The notes under the pieces are model-generated. The model was not told the DNA's origin, made no database searches, and worked only from the letters and a program-made list of their open reading frames with translations. DNA of 64,000 nucleotides from VRUE01 sp963703175 (GTDB lineage Bacteria > Actinomycetota > Thermoleophilia > Solirubrobacterales > 70-9): assembly GCA_963703175.1 (NCBI GenBank), contig OY969794.1, positions 124,001 through 188,000 of the forward strand, written 5' to 3'. Position numbers and translations under genes: made by a program. Numbering within the stretch: position 1 is the stretch's first letter; every line of letters starts with the position of its first letter. Of this stretch, positions 19,462-27,407 are shown one piece after another.

Positions 19462-19752
19462 TTAGGCGTTCGGCTGGGACTCGCCTGAGTCCTCGAAAAG
19501 CTCGCCGGCCCGAATCCGCTTGGCCATGTTGGCCGATTCGTCGCGGTAGGTCCGGCCGTCCTCAAACTCGATCGCCGGGTACTTGCGTTGACCGGAGAGG
19601 CGCTCTAGATCGTCACGCTTGCCCGGGCGCAGCGGGCCCTTTACGACCTCATACTCGATGCCCTGCTCGTCGAGGGCCTTCTGCACGCGCCAGCATGGGT
19701 GGGCATCGATCTTCACCCACATGGTCGAACAGCGATGGAGCTTTACTGCCAT
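19462..19752 (-). CDS. Glutathione S-transferase N-terminal/glutaredoxin-like domain protein
   Basis: A 96-aa single-domain thioredoxin-fold protein: LHRCSTMWVKIDAHPCWRV at the active-site end of strand 1, then ALDEQGIEYEVVKG, the cis-Pro strand RKYPAIEFEDG and the C-terminal helix DESANMAKRI. The first cysteine is in the usual position, but the classic CxxC is replaced by widely separated cysteines (C8 and C20), so an ordinary glutaredoxin dithiol mechanism is doubtful. The gene is convergent with the small secreted protein gene, 14 nt apart. Confidence 0.75.
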   Translation of the reverse strand: MAVKLHRCSTMWVKIDAHPCWRVQKALDEQGIEYEVVKGPLRPGKRDDLERLSGQRKYPAIEFEDGRTYRDESANMAKRIRAGELFEDSGESQPNA

Positions 19753-19808
19753 CGATCGAGCCTATCTGGCAGAAGGCGGTCGAGCAAGCGCGGATCTTCC
19801 GGCGCGGC

Positions 19809-19838
19809 TTGACATGTGACTAGTTAGTCACCTATTAT
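19809..19838 (+). promoter_or_regulatory. Consensus sigma-70-type promoter of the ArsR-AHSA1 gene
   Basis: TTGACA (19809-19814), an 18-nt spacer and TATTAT (19833-19838). The predicted start of transcription, about 7 nt downstream, coincides with the A of the ATG at 19846, so the mRNA is probably leaderless. The spacer holds the operator. Confidence 0.75.
19816..19831 (+). promoter_or_regulatory. Putative ArsR operator inside the promoter spacer
   Basis: GTGACTA-GT-TAGTCAC is a perfect 7-bp inverted repeat with a 2-bp centre, lying exactly between the -35 and -10 boxes. A dimeric winged-helix protein bound here would block RNA polymerase. The gene directly downstream encodes such a protein, so autorepression is the natural inference. 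Confidence 0.7.
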
Positions 19839-19845
19839 CCTGGCC

Positions 19846-20583
19846 ATGGACGAGGTGTTCAAGGCACTGGCAGATCCGTCGCGACGGACTTTGCTCAACG
19901 CCCTCTTCGATCAGGACGGGCAGACGTTGAGCGCTTTGGAGGAACGGCTGCCGATGACGCGATTTGGCGTCATGAAGCACCTCAAGGTGCTCGAGGAAGC
20001 CAACCTGGTGACCACTAAGCGGCGCGGTCGCGAGAAGCTTCATTTCCTCAACCCCGTCCCGATCCGGCTCGTCCACGACCGCTGGGTGAGCAAGTACGCA
20101 GAGCCCTGGGCCGCAGCGCTCAGCGATCTCAAGAAAGACATCGAGACGAAGGAGAACGCCATGGAGAAAGTGTTCGAGGTCTACATCAAGACCACCCCGG
20201 AGCGCCTCTGGGAGGCAATCACCGACGGCACGACGATGAAGGTTCTGGTCGGCCCCGACTACGACGGCGAGGTGCCCGCGGCGAACAGCGAGCGACTCGA
20301 GGAAGACCCCCCGCGTCGCCTGGTCGAACGGATGGTCGCCGAATGGAGCGAGGAGGTAAAGCGCGAAGGGCCCTCTCGCATCACCTGGGAGATTGAGCCT
20401 GTCGGCGGCTCCTGCCGCTTGCGCGTCACCCACGACGAGCTGCGTGAGGGCGCCAACGACGAGCTCTATGGCGGCTGGACGATGATCCTCTCCGGCCTCA
20501 AGACTTTCTTGGAGACCGGCGAGTACATCGACACCCCGGCGACGCTGCGCTTCGCCGCCATGTCCGCGGGCCGGGCGACCTGA
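19846..20583 (+). CDS. ArsR-family regulator fused to an AHSA1/SRPBCC domain
   Basis: 245-aa fusion. Residues 1-90 are an ArsR winged helix (MDEVFKALADPSRRTLLNAL, then TRFGVMKHLKVLEEANLV as the recognition helix). No metal-binding ELCVC motif is present, so it is not an arsenic sensor of the classic kind. Residues about 105-245 are an AHSA1/START-like ligand-binding domain (VFEVYIKTTPERLWEAITDG). The fusion suggests a hydrophobic small-molecule or stress ligand controls DNA binding. Translation probably begins leaderless. The promoter carries a perfect palindrome, suggesting self-repression. No target gene is cotranscribed. Confidence 0.9.
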   Translation: MDEVFKALADPSRRTLLNALFDQDGQTLSALEERLPMTRFGVMKHLKVLEEANLVTTKRRGREKLHFLNPVPIRLVHDRWVSKYAEPWAAALSDLKKDIETKENAMEKVFEVYIKTTPERLWEAITDGTTMKVLVGPDYDGEVPAANSERLEEDPPRRLVERMVAEWSEEVKREGPSRITWEIEPVGGSCRLRVTHDELREGANDELYGGWTMILSGLKTFLETGEYIDTPATLRFAAMSAGRAT

Positions 20584-20592
20584 CGAACCTCT

Positions 20593-20624
20593 CCCGCAAC
20601 CGGCGCCGCACCGCCGGTTGCGGG
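20593..20624 (+). terminator. 13-bp hairpin after the ArsR-AHSA1 gene
   Basis: CCCGCAACCGGCG (20593-20605) pairs perfectly with CGCCGGTTGCGGG (20612-20624) around a six-base loop, starting 9 nt after the stop codon. No T-run follows. It is probably a terminator or 3' stabilising structure, or the first helix of the structured RNA that contains repeat copy 2. Confidence 0.55.
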
Positions 20625-20651
20625 CATAGGTCCGCCTGCCCAACGGACCCT

Positions 20652-20700
20652 GCATATCTAGAGATACGCGCCTCCTCTCCCTGTAGTAACCCCAGAAACG
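20652..20700 (+). repeat. Noncoding repeat, copy 2
   Basis: Ungapped match to 14230-14278 (41 of 49 identical, last 23 identical). Here the block is enclosed by CCCTGCAT (20648-20655) and its complement ATGCAGGG (20708-20715) and preceded by a hairpin GGTCCG/CGGACC (20629-20649). The only frame shared with copy 1 contains a TAG, excluding a conserved peptide. It lies between the ArsR-AHSA1 gene and the end of dxs. Confidence 0.7.
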
Positions 20701-20812
20701 TTCCGCAATGCAGGGCCGGTTCCGGTGCAACCAAAGAGGCCGCCGGGAAACTAGCCGATTGAGCGCTTTGGTGCAAGCGCGAGTAGAAATTTGGTTAACG
20801 GGGGCAGGCTTT

Positions 20813-22819
20813 TTAGCGCAGAGCCGGCTCACCGGATCGCAGCGCCGCCAGCACCCGCTCGGCAACCGACTCGCCGGTCAGGCCGACCTCCTCGCGCAGC
20901 AGCGCCGGCTTACCGTGGGTGACGTAGCGGTCGGGAAGCCCGATCCGCATCACCCGCGCCCGCTCCTCGGGACGGTCAGCAAAGGAGTCCTCGAGGTGCT
21001 CAAGAACGCCCGATCCGAATCCTCCCGCCAGCACGTTCTCCTCGATCGTCACAACCAGATCGTGCCCCAGCGCCAGGCGCTCGAGCAACTCGGCGTCGAG
21101 CGGCTTGGCGAAGCGGGCATCGGCGACGGTCGGCCGCAGATCGTGTCCGGCAAGGATCTCGGCTGCCTGCTGCGCCACCGTGACGCCGTAGCCATAGCCG
21201 AGCAGCGCTACCCGTTCGCCGCTGACCAACAGCTCGCCGCTGCCGATCGGGATCTCCTCCGGCTCATTAGGTAGCTCTACCCCCTCTGCCGCGCCACGCG
21301 GGTAGCGCAAAGCCGCGGGGCCGTCGTGAGCGATCGCCGTGCGCAGCATGTTGACCAGCATCGCCTCGTCGCGAGGCGCCATCACGACCACGTTTGGCAG
21401 CGGTCGGAAGTAGGAGACGTCAAAGGCGCCGTGATGGGTCGGGCCGTCGTCGCCGACCAGGCCCGCCCGGTCCATCGCGAAGGTGACGTCAAGTTCCTGC
21501 AGACAGACGTCATGGATGATCTGGTCATAGGCGCGCTGCAAGAAGGTCGAGTAGATCGCGCAGACCGGCTTCGCCCCCTGTAGCGCCAGGCCGCAGGCCA
21601 GCAGGGCGGCGTTCTGCTCGGCGATGCCGACGTCGTAGTACTGCTCGGGCACCTCGTCAGCCAATTTCTGCAGACCCGTCCCCCCCGCCATCGCCGCGGT
21701 AATCCCGACCACCCGCTCGTCGCGTTCGGCCTCGGCGACGATCGCATCGGCGAAGACCTGGGTGTATTGCGGCGGCGCCCCGACGGCAGGCGGCTTCTCC
21801 AGCCGCTCAGGCGCGATCGCCTCAGGCGAGTCGGACTCCTTGACGGCGACCGGCTTTGGTGCCGGTGCACCGTTGACGATCGACTTCGGCTTCGCCGCGT
21901 GCCACTTCTCCATCCCCTCCAGACCGCCCTCCTCGGCCGCAGCGAAGCCCTTGCCCTTGACCGTGTGGATGTGGACGACGACCGGGCGGTCGGCCTCGAA
22001 GGCTTCGCGCAGAGCGTCGCGCAGAGCGTGCACGTCGTGGCCGTCGATCACGCCCATGTAAGCGAGGTCGAGCTCCTCGAAGAAGAGGCCTGGCGCCCAG
22101 TAGGCCTTGATCGCCGACTTAATCTCCGGCCCCAGTCGTTCGATTCGTCCACCCAGTCCTAGCGGCAACTTGGTCAGCCGGTCCTCAACCCCCTCGCGGG
22201 CGTGGTAGAGGCGCGGGTTGAGCCGCACCCGGTTGAAGTAACGCGAGAGCGCACCGACGTTGGGCGAGATCGACATACCGTTGTCGTTGAGGACGATCAC
22301 AATCGGCGTCTGCAGACCGCCGGCGGCGTGCAGCGCCTCGTAAGCAACGCCTCCGGTCAGAGCGCCGTCGCCGATTACAGCGGCGACTTTGCCGTCCTCG
22401 CCGATCCCCTTGCGCATCGCCTCCTTCAGCCCGACTGCGTAGCCAATCGAGGTCGAGGCGTGGCCGGCGCCCATGATGTCATGCTCGGACTCGAAGATCG
22501 AGCAGAACGGGGCGAGCCCGTCGTACTGGCGGATTGTCGGCAGCCCCTCGCGACGACCGGTGAGGATCTTGTGCGGGTAGGCCTGGTGGCCGACGTCCCA
22601 AAGGACCTTGTCCCGTGGGGAGTCGAGCAGACTATGAAGAGCGACGGCGAGCTCGCACGTGCCGAGGTTGGCTCCGAAGTGGCCACCGATCTCACCAATC
22701 GTGTCGATGATGTAGGTGCGCATCTCCTGCGCGACCTGCTGCAGTTGGTCGTCGTTGAGCTCGTGCAGGTCAGCGGGGGAGTCAATTCCGCCTAGCAGTG
22801 GTTGTGGTCTGTCGCTCAT
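20813..22819 (-). CDS. dxs: 1-deoxy-D-xylulose-5-phosphate synthase
   Basis: Thiamine-diphosphate enzyme joining pyruvate and glyceraldehyde 3-phosphate, first step of the MEP isoprenoid pathway. 668 aa, a little longer than usual because of a Pro/Ala/Lys-rich linker near residues 310-340. ThDP-binding GDGALTGGVAYEALHAAGG (about 150-168) ends with NDNGMSISPNVG. The transketolase pyrimidine domain follows (GIAEQNAALLACGLA), then the C-terminal domain. The start codon overlaps the end of the polyprenyl synthase gene (ATGA), so isoprenoid supply genes are coupled. Confidence 0.97.
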   Translation of the reverse strand: MSDRPQPLLGGIDSPADLHELNDDQLQQVAQEMRTYIIDTIGEIGGHFGANLGTCELAVALHSLLDSPRDKVLWDVGHQAYPHKILTGRREGLPTIRQYDGLAPFCSIFESEHDIMGAGHASTSIGYAVGLKEAMRKGIGEDGKVAAVIGDGALTGGVAYEALHAAGGLQTPIVIVLNDNGMSISPNVGALSRYFNRVRLNPRLYHAREGVEDRLTKLPLGLGGRIERLGPEIKSAIKAYWAPGLFFEELDLAYMGVIDGHDVHALRDALREAFEADRPVVVHIHTVKGKGFAAAEEGGLEGMEKWHAAKPKSIVNGAPAPKPVAVKESDSPEAIAPERLEKPPAVGAPPQYTQVFADAIVAEAERDERVVGITAAMAGGTGLQKLADEVPEQYYDVGIAEQNAALLACGLALQGAKPVCAIYSTFLQRAYDQIIHDVCLQELDVTFAMDRAGLVGDDGPTHHGAFDVSYFRPLPNVVVMAPRDEAMLVNMLRTAIAHDGPAALRYPRGAAEGVELPNEPEEIPIGSGELLVSGERVALLGYGYGVTVAQQAAEILAGHDLRPTVADARFAKPLDAELLERLALGHDLVVTIEENVLAGGFGSGVLEHLEDSFADRPEERARVMRIGLPDRYVTHGKPALLREEVGLTGESVAERVLAALRSGEPALR

Positions 22820-23679
22820 TCGTTCCTGGTGAAGATGTAGTCGGCGATCCCTCTCAGGTCGCCCGTGTCGGCGTCGGCCTGGGCCAGTGCCGCCATCGCC
22901 TTGGTGTGGGACTCGGCCGCCAGCTCACGGGCTCGCTCGAGGCCGAAGAGACTGACGTAGGTGATTTTTCCATGTCGCTCGTCGCTTCCGTGGGGCTTAC
23001 CGAGTTGCTCGTCGCTTCCGGTCACGTCGAGGATGTCGTCGACGATCTGGAAAAGGACGCCGAGCTCAGCTGCGAACCGCTTGTAGGGAATTGTCTCAGG
23101 TTCGTCCTTTCCCTCAAGGATCAATACGACGCCGACGCCGGCGGCGATCAAACGACCGGTCTTAAGGCCATGTAGCGCTCGCAGCGCCTCGGCGTCACCT
23201 GCCTCACCGGCGACGTCGACGTACTGACCGCCGACCATGCCGTCGACCCCGATCGCCGCTGACAGCTCGGCGAGCGCGGCGAGCACACGGGCGGCGTCCC
23301 CGGGCTGCTCGCAGAAGAGTCGGATCGCCTCGGCGAAGAGGCCGTCTCCGGCCAAGATCGCGACGTCCTCGCCGTACTTGACGTGCGAGGTCGGTAGACC
23401 GCGCCGCAGCTCGTCGTCATCCATCGCCGGCAGGTCGTCGTGGATCAGCGAGTAAGTATGGATCAGCTCCAGCGCCGCTGCGACCCGCAGGTAGCGCTCG
23501 GCCTCGGCGCCCAGGGCGCGCGCGGTCGCCAGAGCTAGGACAGGACGCACTCGCTTGCCGCCGGCAAGCAGCGAGTAGCGCATCGCCTCCTCGAGCCCGG
23601 CCGTGGCGGGATGAGCCGCAAAGCACAGGCGCTCCAGCTCGGCGTCAACCAGAGTGCGCAGGTCCTCGGGGTAGCTCAC
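22816..23679 (-). CDS. ispA: Polyprenyl (farnesyl/geranylgeranyl) diphosphate synthase
   Basis: Chain-elongating trans-prenyltransferase, 287 aa from GTG 23679 (VSYPEDLRTL); the basic, low-complexity sequence further upstream overlaps xseB and is not family-like. The first Asp-rich motif is HDDLPAMDDDELRRG and the second DDILDVTG. GGKRVRPVLALA is the conserved start of helix C and the PT-HV-KYG motif follows. Chain length cannot be set from sequence alone; the size fits farnesyl or geranylgeranyl diphosphate. Product feeds quinone, undecaprenyl or carotenoid synthesis. It is coupled to dxs. Confidence 0.93.
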   Translation of the reverse strand: MSYPEDLRTLVDAELERLCFAAHPATAGLEEAMRYSLLAGGKRVRPVLALATARALGAEAERYLRVAAALELIHTYSLIHDDLPAMDDDELRRGLPTSHVKYGEDVAILAGDGLFAEAIRLFCEQPGDAARVLAALAELSAAIGVDGMVGGQYVDVAGEAGDAEALRALHGLKTGRLIAAGVGVVLILEGKDEPETIPYKRFAAELGVLFQIVDDILDVTGSDEQLGKPHGSDERHGKITYVSLFGLERARELAAESHTKAMAALAQADADTGDLRGIADYIFTRNE

Positions 23680-23695
23680 CGCGGGAACTGTCCGC

Positions 23696-23878
23696 TCACG
23701 GCGAGCTCTCCGACTCGCGGATGCGGCGGTTTGCCTCCTCGACCGCCTCAGTAGAGAGCTCGGCCGCCTCACGAGCCAGCTCTGCCGCCCGCTCATCGCT
23801 TACTTCGGAATCCTCCAGCTCGCCAGCGATCGCCTGTAGGCGGGCAGAGATCTCGCGCAGTCGCGTCTCCCCGCTCAC
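23696..23878 (-). CDS. xseB: Exodeoxyribonuclease VII small subunit-like protein
   Basis: 60-aa helical-hairpin protein (RLREISARLQAIAGELEDSE then AAELAREAAELSTEAVEEAN) with the XseB length and pattern: a helix, an acidic turn (EDSEVSDER) and a second helix. XseB binds the large subunit XseA to cut single-stranded DNA. No xseA is nearby, which weakens the call. The GTG start overlaps the nusB stop by 4 nt and the stop is 17 nt before ispA, so it is in the nusB-xseB-ispA-dxs unit. Confidence 0.6.
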   Translation of the reverse strand: MSGETRLREISARLQAIAGELEDSEVSDERAAELAREAAELSTEAVEEANRRIRESESSP

Positions 23879-24261
23879 GTCACCGCACCTCCTTGTCGCT
23901 CGCGAACGATCGCGCCGAGGATGCCGTTGACGAAGCTGGGTGCGTCAGCGCCGCAGTACTCCTTGGTGATCTCAACCGCCTCATCGATCGCGACCTCATC
24001 GGGCACGTCCTCGCTGTGCTCAATCTCGTAAAGCGCCACCCGCATCACGTTCAGCTCCAGCGGAGCGATCCGCTTTAGCTCCCAACCCCGGGCATGGCCG
24101 GCGATCGTCGCGTCAAGCTCCTGCCGATGCGACTCGACCGCCTCAGCGAGCTCGCGGGTGAACGGCCGCACCTCGGCCAAGAGCTCCTCCAGCGGGCGCC
24201 CGGTGACGTCGCGCTGATAGCAAGCGAAAACGGCGTCGCGGCGCTGGTCGGATCTACGCAT
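23875..24261 (-). CDS. nusB: Transcription antitermination protein NusB
   Basis: 128-aa all-helical RNA-binding protein that, with NusE/S10, binds boxA of rRNA leaders. Recognised by RRDAVFACYQRDVTG at the N-terminus, LKRIAPLELNVMRVALYEIE in the middle and the signature VAIDEAVEITKEYCGADAPS then FVNGILGAIVRE near the C-terminus. It is 36 nt downstream of efp; efp-nusB order is common in Gram-positive bacteria. Confidence 0.95.
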   Translation of the reverse strand: MRRSDQRRDAVFACYQRDVTGRPLEELLAEVRPFTRELAEAVESHRQELDATIAGHARGWELKRIAPLELNVMRVALYEIEHSEDVPDEVAIDEAVEITKEYCGADAPSFVNGILGAIVRERQGGAVT

Positions 24262-24297
24262 CGGCCTATTCTCGCGCTTCGGGCGGCTGGCGAGGGA

Positions 24298-24858
24298 TTA
24301 AGCCCGCGAGATGTATTCGCCGCTGCGGGTGTCGACCCGAATCGTCTCGCCCTCGTTTATGAAGAGCGGTACTTGGACGACCACACCAGACTCCAAAGTC
24401 GCCGCCTTATTGCCACCACCAGAAGCGGTGTCGCCCTTCACGCCCGGCTCGGTCTGCGCGATCTTCATCTCAATTGCACTGGCGACTTGGACGTCGCTCG
24501 GCTGTTCGTCGACGAAGAGCACATCAACCTCGTCGTTGGGCAGGACCCACTGCATTGCCTCGCCAACGACCTCACTCGGGATCTCGATCTGCTCGTAGTC
24601 GTTGCTGTCCATGAAAACAGCCGCCTCGCCGGAGTCGTAGAGGTATTGCATCTTGCGCGACTCGGTGTGAACGGGCCTGAACTTCTCCCCCGCTCTGAAG
24701 GTCTTGTCCTGGACCGAGCCATCATCGAGCTTGCGCAGCTTGGTCCGCACGAATGCCCCGCCCTTGCCCGGCTTGACGTGCTGGAACTCAATGATCTTGA
24801 AGACGGACCCATCGATTTCGATGTGGCTGCCGTTCTTGAACTGGTTGGTGGAGATCAC
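24298..24858 (-). CDS. efp: Elongation factor P
   Basis: Relieves ribosome stalling at polyproline stretches. 186 aa in three beta-barrel domains: KOW-like (1-65), OB (about 66-128) and C-terminal OB (about 130-186). The loop tip is KPGKGGAFVRTKLR, with the conserved lysine at the position modified in other bacteria; no modification genes are nearby. Start is GTG. The signature VVQVPLFINEGETIRVDTRS is intact. It lies upstream of nusB. Confidence 0.97.
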   Translation of the reverse strand: MISTNQFKNGSHIEIDGSVFKIIEFQHVKPGKGGAFVRTKLRKLDDGSVQDKTFRAGEKFRPVHTESRKMQYLYDSGEAAVFMDSNDYEQIEIPSEVVGEAMQWVLPNDEVDVLFVDEQPSDVQVASAIEMKIAQTEPGVKGDTASGGGNKAATLESGVVVQVPLFINEGETIRVDTRSGEYISRA

Positions 24859-24923
24859 GGCGGCGAATCCTAGCTTTTAGCCAGCCGGTTGACTCCAGGG
24901 TCTAACCTACGACGGGTCAGGGA

Positions 24924-25403
24924 ATGAAGGGACCGCTGGGGATATTCGTCGTTATCGCGCTCGCGATGCTCGCCATCGCGCCGCTGGCCGATGGCGAAGA
25001 ACAGACGCGCGAAAGCTACAAAGCGCAGGTTGAGCCAGTTTGCAAAACGAACCGAGATGCCAATGAACGAATCATGGCCGGCGCCAAAGAACGCGTCAAC
25101 AAAGGCAAGCTAGCGCTGGCCGGGAAACAGTTCTTTCGCCTCTCGGAATCGTTCGGCAGCCTGATCAAGCACCTTGCCGTAGTGCCGGCTCCGACCGCCG
25201 ACAGCCATCGGGTCGACCGCTGGCTCAGCATCATGAAGCTGCTCAAGTCACGACTGCGTAACGTCGGCAAGTACTTCATCGCTGGCGAAAAGATCAAAGG
25301 CACCCACGAGTCGATCCTCGCCGAACGCAGTGGGCTTTCGGCAAACAACACCAGCATCGTCTTCCACTTCCAGTACTGCCGCTTCAGCCACATCAGCGGC
25401 TGA
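24924..25403 (+). CDS. Secreted protein of unknown function
   Basis: 159-aa protein with a signal peptide (MKGPLGIFVVIALAMLAIAP, cleavage near residue 24) and a predicted mostly helical mature part. Cysteines are only two (PVCKTN and QYCRFS), possibly a disulfide joining the ends. The middle is rich in Lys, Leu and Ser. AGGGA just upstream of the ATG serves as ribosome-binding site. It is divergent from efp and convergent with the SDR gene. I do not recognise a named family. Confidence 0.7.
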   Translation: MKGPLGIFVVIALAMLAIAPLADGEEQTRESYKAQVEPVCKTNRDANERIMAGAKERVNKGKLALAGKQFFRLSESFGSLIKHLAVVPAPTADSHRVDRWLSIMKLLKSRLRNVGKYFIAGEKIKGTHESILAERSGLSANNTSIVFHFQYCRFSHISG

Positions 25404-25433
25404 CACATCCCCACCGCCAGACAGGGAAACTTT

Positions 25434-26246
25434 TCAGTCGGTCGATTCCGCCGCGGTGCTGGTGGTGAGGCTTGAAGCGGCACCGCCGGAGAGGACCCGG
25501 CGGACCAGGCGCGGGGCGAGAATGCGAGCAACCGCGGCCAGAGCGTAGGGCCTCGGCACGTAGCGCTCGGCCTTGCCGCGCAGGCCCGTCTCGACAATCG
25601 CCTCGGCGACCTTCTCCGGTTTGGAGACGGTCCAGCGGGTCAGTGCTCGCTCGCGCAGCTCGGTTGCGGGGAAGCCCTCGGTCTCGATGAAGCCCGGCAA
25701 GACCATGCCGACGTGGACGCCGTAGGGCCGCTCCTCTGCGTAGAGCGAGTCGGTCCAGCCAATCAAGGCGAACTTACTTGCCGAGTAAGCGCCAGTGCGC
25801 GCCCGGGCGACGCGGCCGGCAGTGCTGGCAACGTTGACGATCGCGCTCGGCGTAGAGTTGCGCAACAGCGGCAGCAAGACCTCAGTGAGGCGCAGAACCG
25901 CATCGAAGTTGAGCTCCATGTGGCGGTGCACGTTCTCGTAGCCCACGTCGCCGAAGGAGCCGCGCCAGGAAGCCCCGGCGTTGTTGACGAGCAGGTTGAG
26001 ACGGCTCCCGTGACGCTGGGCGACGTGGCTGCGAACGCGCTCCGGCGCGTCGGCCGCAGTCAAATCGGCGGCGAGCCAGCTCGCCTCACAAGGCAACGAG
26101 TCGGCCAACGCCTGCAGCCGCTCCTCCCGCCGGGCGACCAGAATCAGCTCAGCGCCGGGCTCACGAGCGAGGCGTTTTGCGGTCGCCTCGCCGATCCCGC
26201 TCGAGGCTCCCGTGACCAGGCAGACGGTCTTCGCTTCGCTCATCAC
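25434..26246 (-). CDS. Short-chain dehydrogenase/reductase (classical SDR)
   Basis: NAD(P)-dependent oxidoreductase, 270 aa. The Rossmann motif is TGASSGIGEATAKRLA (near residue 12), followed by NNAGASWRG, the active-site Ser in IVNVASTAGR and YSASKFALIG (Tyr-x3-Lys). The basic ARREER after strand 2 suggests NADP. The C-terminal ~50 residues, with positive charges and hydrophobic runs, resemble membrane-associated SDRs acting on lipids or steroids. Substrate unknown. It is divergent from the M42 peptidase. Confidence 0.9.
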   Translation of the reverse strand: MMSEAKTVCLVTGASSGIGEATAKRLAREPGAELILVARREERLQALADSLPCEASWLAADLTAADAPERVRSHVAQRHGSRLNLLVNNAGASWRGSFGDVGYENVHRHMELNFDAVLRLTEVLLPLLRNSTPSAIVNVASTAGRVARARTGAYSASKFALIGWTDSLYAEERPYGVHVGMVLPGFIETEGFPATELRERALTRWTVSKPEKVAEAIVETGLRGKAERYVPRPYALAAVARILAPRLVRRVLSGGAASSLTTSTAAESTD

Positions 26247-26311
26247 AAGAAAACTATTCGAATCGCCTGATTGCGGACGTCTGTTCGACTCGACATACTG
26301 CTGGCTTCGAA

Positions 26312-27361
26312 ATGGCCGACGTTCCTTCGCTGCTAGACAAGCTGCTTCGCGCCGGTGCCCCCTCAGGTCACGAGGGGCCCGCGGCTGCGATCTGGCGAGA
26401 GGAAGCTTCCTTTGCGACGCTGTCGGCCGACGGCCTCGGCTCCTCGATCGCCCGCGTCGGCGAGGAGGCGCCGCTGCTCGCCGTAGTCGGCCACATCGAC
26501 GAGATCGGCCTCGTCGTCACCCACATCGACGAGAAGGGCTTTATCTGGTTCGCGCCGATCGGCGGCTGGGATCCCCAAGTCCTGGTCGGCCAGCGGGTCG
26601 AGATACGAGGCTTAGACGGACTCGTCCCTGGCGTCGTCGGCCGCAAGCCGATTCATTTACTCGACCCCGACCAGCGCAAGAAGGTTGTCGAGCTCAAGGG
26701 CCTCCACATCGATATCGGCGCCACCGATCGCGAGCAGGCAGCCGAGCTGATCCGAGTAGGCGACCCCGTGGTGATCGCCGCTGAGCCACAGCGCCTTGCT
26801 GGCGACCGGCTCGTCTCTCGCGCGATGGACAACCGGATCGGCGCCTACGTCGCCCTGGAGGCGCTGCGCCGCTGCCACGAGCGGGGCTCGCTCAGCGGCA
26901 GTTACGCCGCGGTCGCAGCGGTCCAGGAGGAGATCGGTTTGTTTGGGGCGCGGACCTCAGCCTTCGAGGTAAGGCCCGACTTGGCCGTGGCCATCGACGT
27001 CACCCACGCCACCGACGCACCCGGCGTTGACGAGAAGGAGATCGGCAGCCATCCGCTCGGCTCCGGACCGGCGATCGGCCGCGGCTCGACCCTCTCACCA
27101 AAGGTGTTCGAGCTGCTGGTCGAGACCGCAGAGGAAGCCGGGATCGACTACACCGTCAGCGCCAGCGGCCGTGGCACCAGCACCGACGCCGACGCGATTC
27201 AGATCTCGCGCTCGGGAGTGCCGACCGGGCTGGTCTCGATCCCGCTGCGCTACATGCACTCTCCGGTGGAGCTCTGCGACCTCGTCGATGTCGAGGCCAC
27301 GGTTGAATTGGTCGCCGCCTTCGCGGCCAGGTTGCAGGCCGGCCTCGACCTCAGCCGCTGA
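26312..27361 (+). CDS. M42-family metallopeptidase (glutamyl aminopeptidase/endoglucanase M type)
   Basis: 349-aa di-zinc aminopeptidase of the tetrahedral TET type. Zinc ligands: VVGHIDEIGLVV (His and the following Asp), RAMDNRIGAYVAL (bridging Asp), VQEEIGLFGA (catalytic Glu-Glu), AIDVTHATD and a His in YMHSPVELCD. The PDZ-like insertion spans about residues 75-160. There is no ribosome-binding site. TTGCGG-N17-CATACT (26271-26299) ends 12 nt before the ATG, so the leader is very short. A converging hairpin terminator follows immediately. Confidence 0.93.
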   Translation: MADVPSLLDKLLRAGAPSGHEGPAAAIWREEASFATLSADGLGSSIARVGEEAPLLAVVGHIDEIGLVVTHIDEKGFIWFAPIGGWDPQVLVGQRVEIRGLDGLVPGVVGRKPIHLLDPDQRKKVVELKGLHIDIGATDREQAAELIRVGDPVVIAAEPQRLAGDRLVSRAMDNRIGAYVALEALRRCHERGSLSGSYAAVAAVQEEIGLFGARTSAFEVRPDLAVAIDVTHATDAPGVDEKEIGSHPLGSGPAIGRGSTLSPKVFELLVETAEEAGIDYTVSASGRGTSTDADAIQISRSGVPTGLVSIPLRYMHSPVELCDLVDVEATVELVAAFAARLQAGLDLSR

Positions 27362-27364
27362 GCG

Positions 27365-27403
27365 CTGGCGCTTTTCTCGGCTATATGACCGGAAAAGCGC
27401 CAG
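27365..27403. terminator. Bidirectional terminator between convergent genes
   Basis: CTGGCGCTTTTC (27365-27376) and its exact complement (27392-27403) form a 12-bp stem with a 15-nt loop. The stem itself contains the T-run in each direction, so it can end transcripts from both the M42 gene and the GGDEF gene. Confidence 0.75.
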
Positions 27404-27407
27404 GCCG

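Noticed and set aside
19828..20865. Long minus-strand frame opposite the ArsR-AHSA1 gene
   Set aside because: It is the antisense shadow of a clear family protein and continues through the noncoding repeat; no start signal or family similarity.
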